A DNA stretch of 6,483 bases from assembly GCA_003489485.1 (NCBI GenBank), contig DNMB01000066.1, forward strand, positions 1 to 6,483, given 5' to 3'. This DNA is from Chitinophagaceae bacterium. GTDB taxonomy: Bacteria > Bacteroidota > Bacteroidia > Chitinophagales > Chitinophagaceae. Of this stretch, positions 6,140-6,483 are shown one piece after another. The notes beneath the pieces are model-generated. The model worked only from the letters and a program-made list of their open reading frames with translations. It searched no databases and was not told the origin of the DNA. How positions within the stretch are numbered: position 1 is the stretch's first letter; every line of letters begins with the position of its first letter. The translations under genes and the position numbers were made by a program.

Positions 6140-6172
6140 GTTCCCTAATTTTACAGACTAATCTTATTGTTC
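6140..6172 (+). promoter_or_regulatory. Short spacer before the CoA-transferase gene with a weak -7-like site
   Basis: The 33-nt gap holds TAATTTTA (6146-6153), one mismatch from TAnnTTTG, but no TTTG about 20 nt upstream and no terminator. Read-through from the bamD cluster is equally possible. The last part of the spacer repeats the sequence that precedes the DUF4835 start (see findings). Confidence 0.25.
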
Positions 6173-6483
6173 ATGAACAAAGTAGTAGCGGGTCCTGATG
6201 TGGCGGTGGCGGATATTTGCGATGGGGCTACATTGATGCTCGGCGGATTTGGACTCTGTGGTATTCCCGAAAATTGCATCGCGGCGCTGGTTCGCAAGCA
6301 GGTTCGTCAGTTGACCTGTATCTCCAATAATGCCGGAGTGGACGATTTTGGCATTGGGCTGATGCTTGCACAGCGCCAAGTAAAAAAAATGATCTCTTCT
6401 TACGTAGGAGAGAATGCTGAGTTCGAAAGACAACTGCTCAGTGGAGAACTGCAGGTAGAGTTGATCCCGCAGGGCACGCTTGC
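6173..6483 (+). CDS. scoA: CoA transferase subunit A (3-oxoacid/succinyl-CoA type), N-terminal part, cut by right edge
   Basis: Subunit A of a class I CoA-transferase moves CoA between succinyl-CoA and acetoacetate or a similar acyl acceptor, in the cytoplasm. 103 complete codons are visible, beginning [10 protein letters not shown]. Residues [16 protein letters not shown] match the CoA-transferase family signature 1 pattern ([DN]-[GN]-x2-[LIVMFA]3-G-G-F-x3-G-x-P) at every position. The following [31 protein letters not shown] and [14 protein letters not shown] are typical of the ScoA/AtoD/PcaI group and closest to succinyl-CoA:3-ketoacid transferases. The catalytic Glu resides in subunit B, which should lie beyond the window. 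Substrate specificity cannot be fixed from this fragment. The frame remains open to the window end. Confidence 0.93.
   Translation, partial: MNKVVAGPDVAVADICDGATLMLGGFGLCGIPENCIAALVRKQVRQLTCISNNAGVDDFGIGLMLAQRQVKKMISSYVGENAEFERQLLSGELQVELIPQGTL

Noticed and set aside
6164..6433. Minus-strand frame of 89 codons
   Set aside because: It lies opposite the CoA-transferase subunit A sequence, which matches its family signature exactly.
1..6483. Mobile element, CRISPR array, tRNA/rRNA or defence system
   Set aside because: No transposase, spaced repeat arrays, tRNA-like cloverleaf or defence-gene motifs were seen; nearly all of the sequence is accounted for by housekeeping and envelope genes.

Overview
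The window looks like ordinary chromosome from a member of the Bacteroidota, most likely a Chitinophagaceae-type organism. The evidence is a Bacteroidota-style promoter (TTTG, 19 nt, TAnnTTTG) before the ompA-like gene, signal peptides that end just before Gln, absence of Shine-Dalgarno sequences, a Bacteroidota-type RNA polymerase omega subunit beside bamD, and two families typical of the phylum (DUF4835 and DUF4296). The family-level placement rests on remembered resemblance of the OmpA, prenyl synthase and CoA-transferase proteins and is less certain than the phylum.

Layout. The left part (1-1654) is on the minus strand: a polyprenyl diphosphate synthase gene is followed 4 nt later by recJ, which starts at a non-ATG codon and runs off the left edge. 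A 178-bp AT-rich divergent intergenic region (1655-1832) carries a strong promoter for a 569-residue OmpA-family outer membrane protein (1833-3542), which ends in a clear intrinsic terminator (3561-3591). After a 150-bp gap containing one or two candidate promoters comes a tight plus-strand cluster: bamD (lipoprotein of the outer-membrane beta-barrel assembly machine), rpoZ (omega; overlaps bamD by 26 nt), a secreted DUF4835 protein (11 nt after rpoZ) and a DUF4296 lipoprotein (ATGA overlap). A class I CoA-transferase subunit A gene begins 33 nt later and is cut by the right edge.

Functionally, the right-hand cluster joins envelope biogenesis (BamD, DUF4835, DUF4296) to a transcription subunit. 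The OmpA-like protein is an envelope component that would itself depend on the BAM machine. The left pair combines quinone side-chain synthesis with DNA repair, with no obvious functional link beyond shared transcription.

I found no mobile element, CRISPR array, RNA gene or evident undescribed system. The points most worth a second look are: the absence of coaBC (and recN) from a cluster where I would expect them; the coupled DUF4835/DUF4296 pair of unknown function; the non-canonical peptidoglycan-binding loop and ten clustered cysteines of the OmpA-like protein; the near-identical 18-nt sequence ending in two different start codons; and the non-ATG start of recJ.
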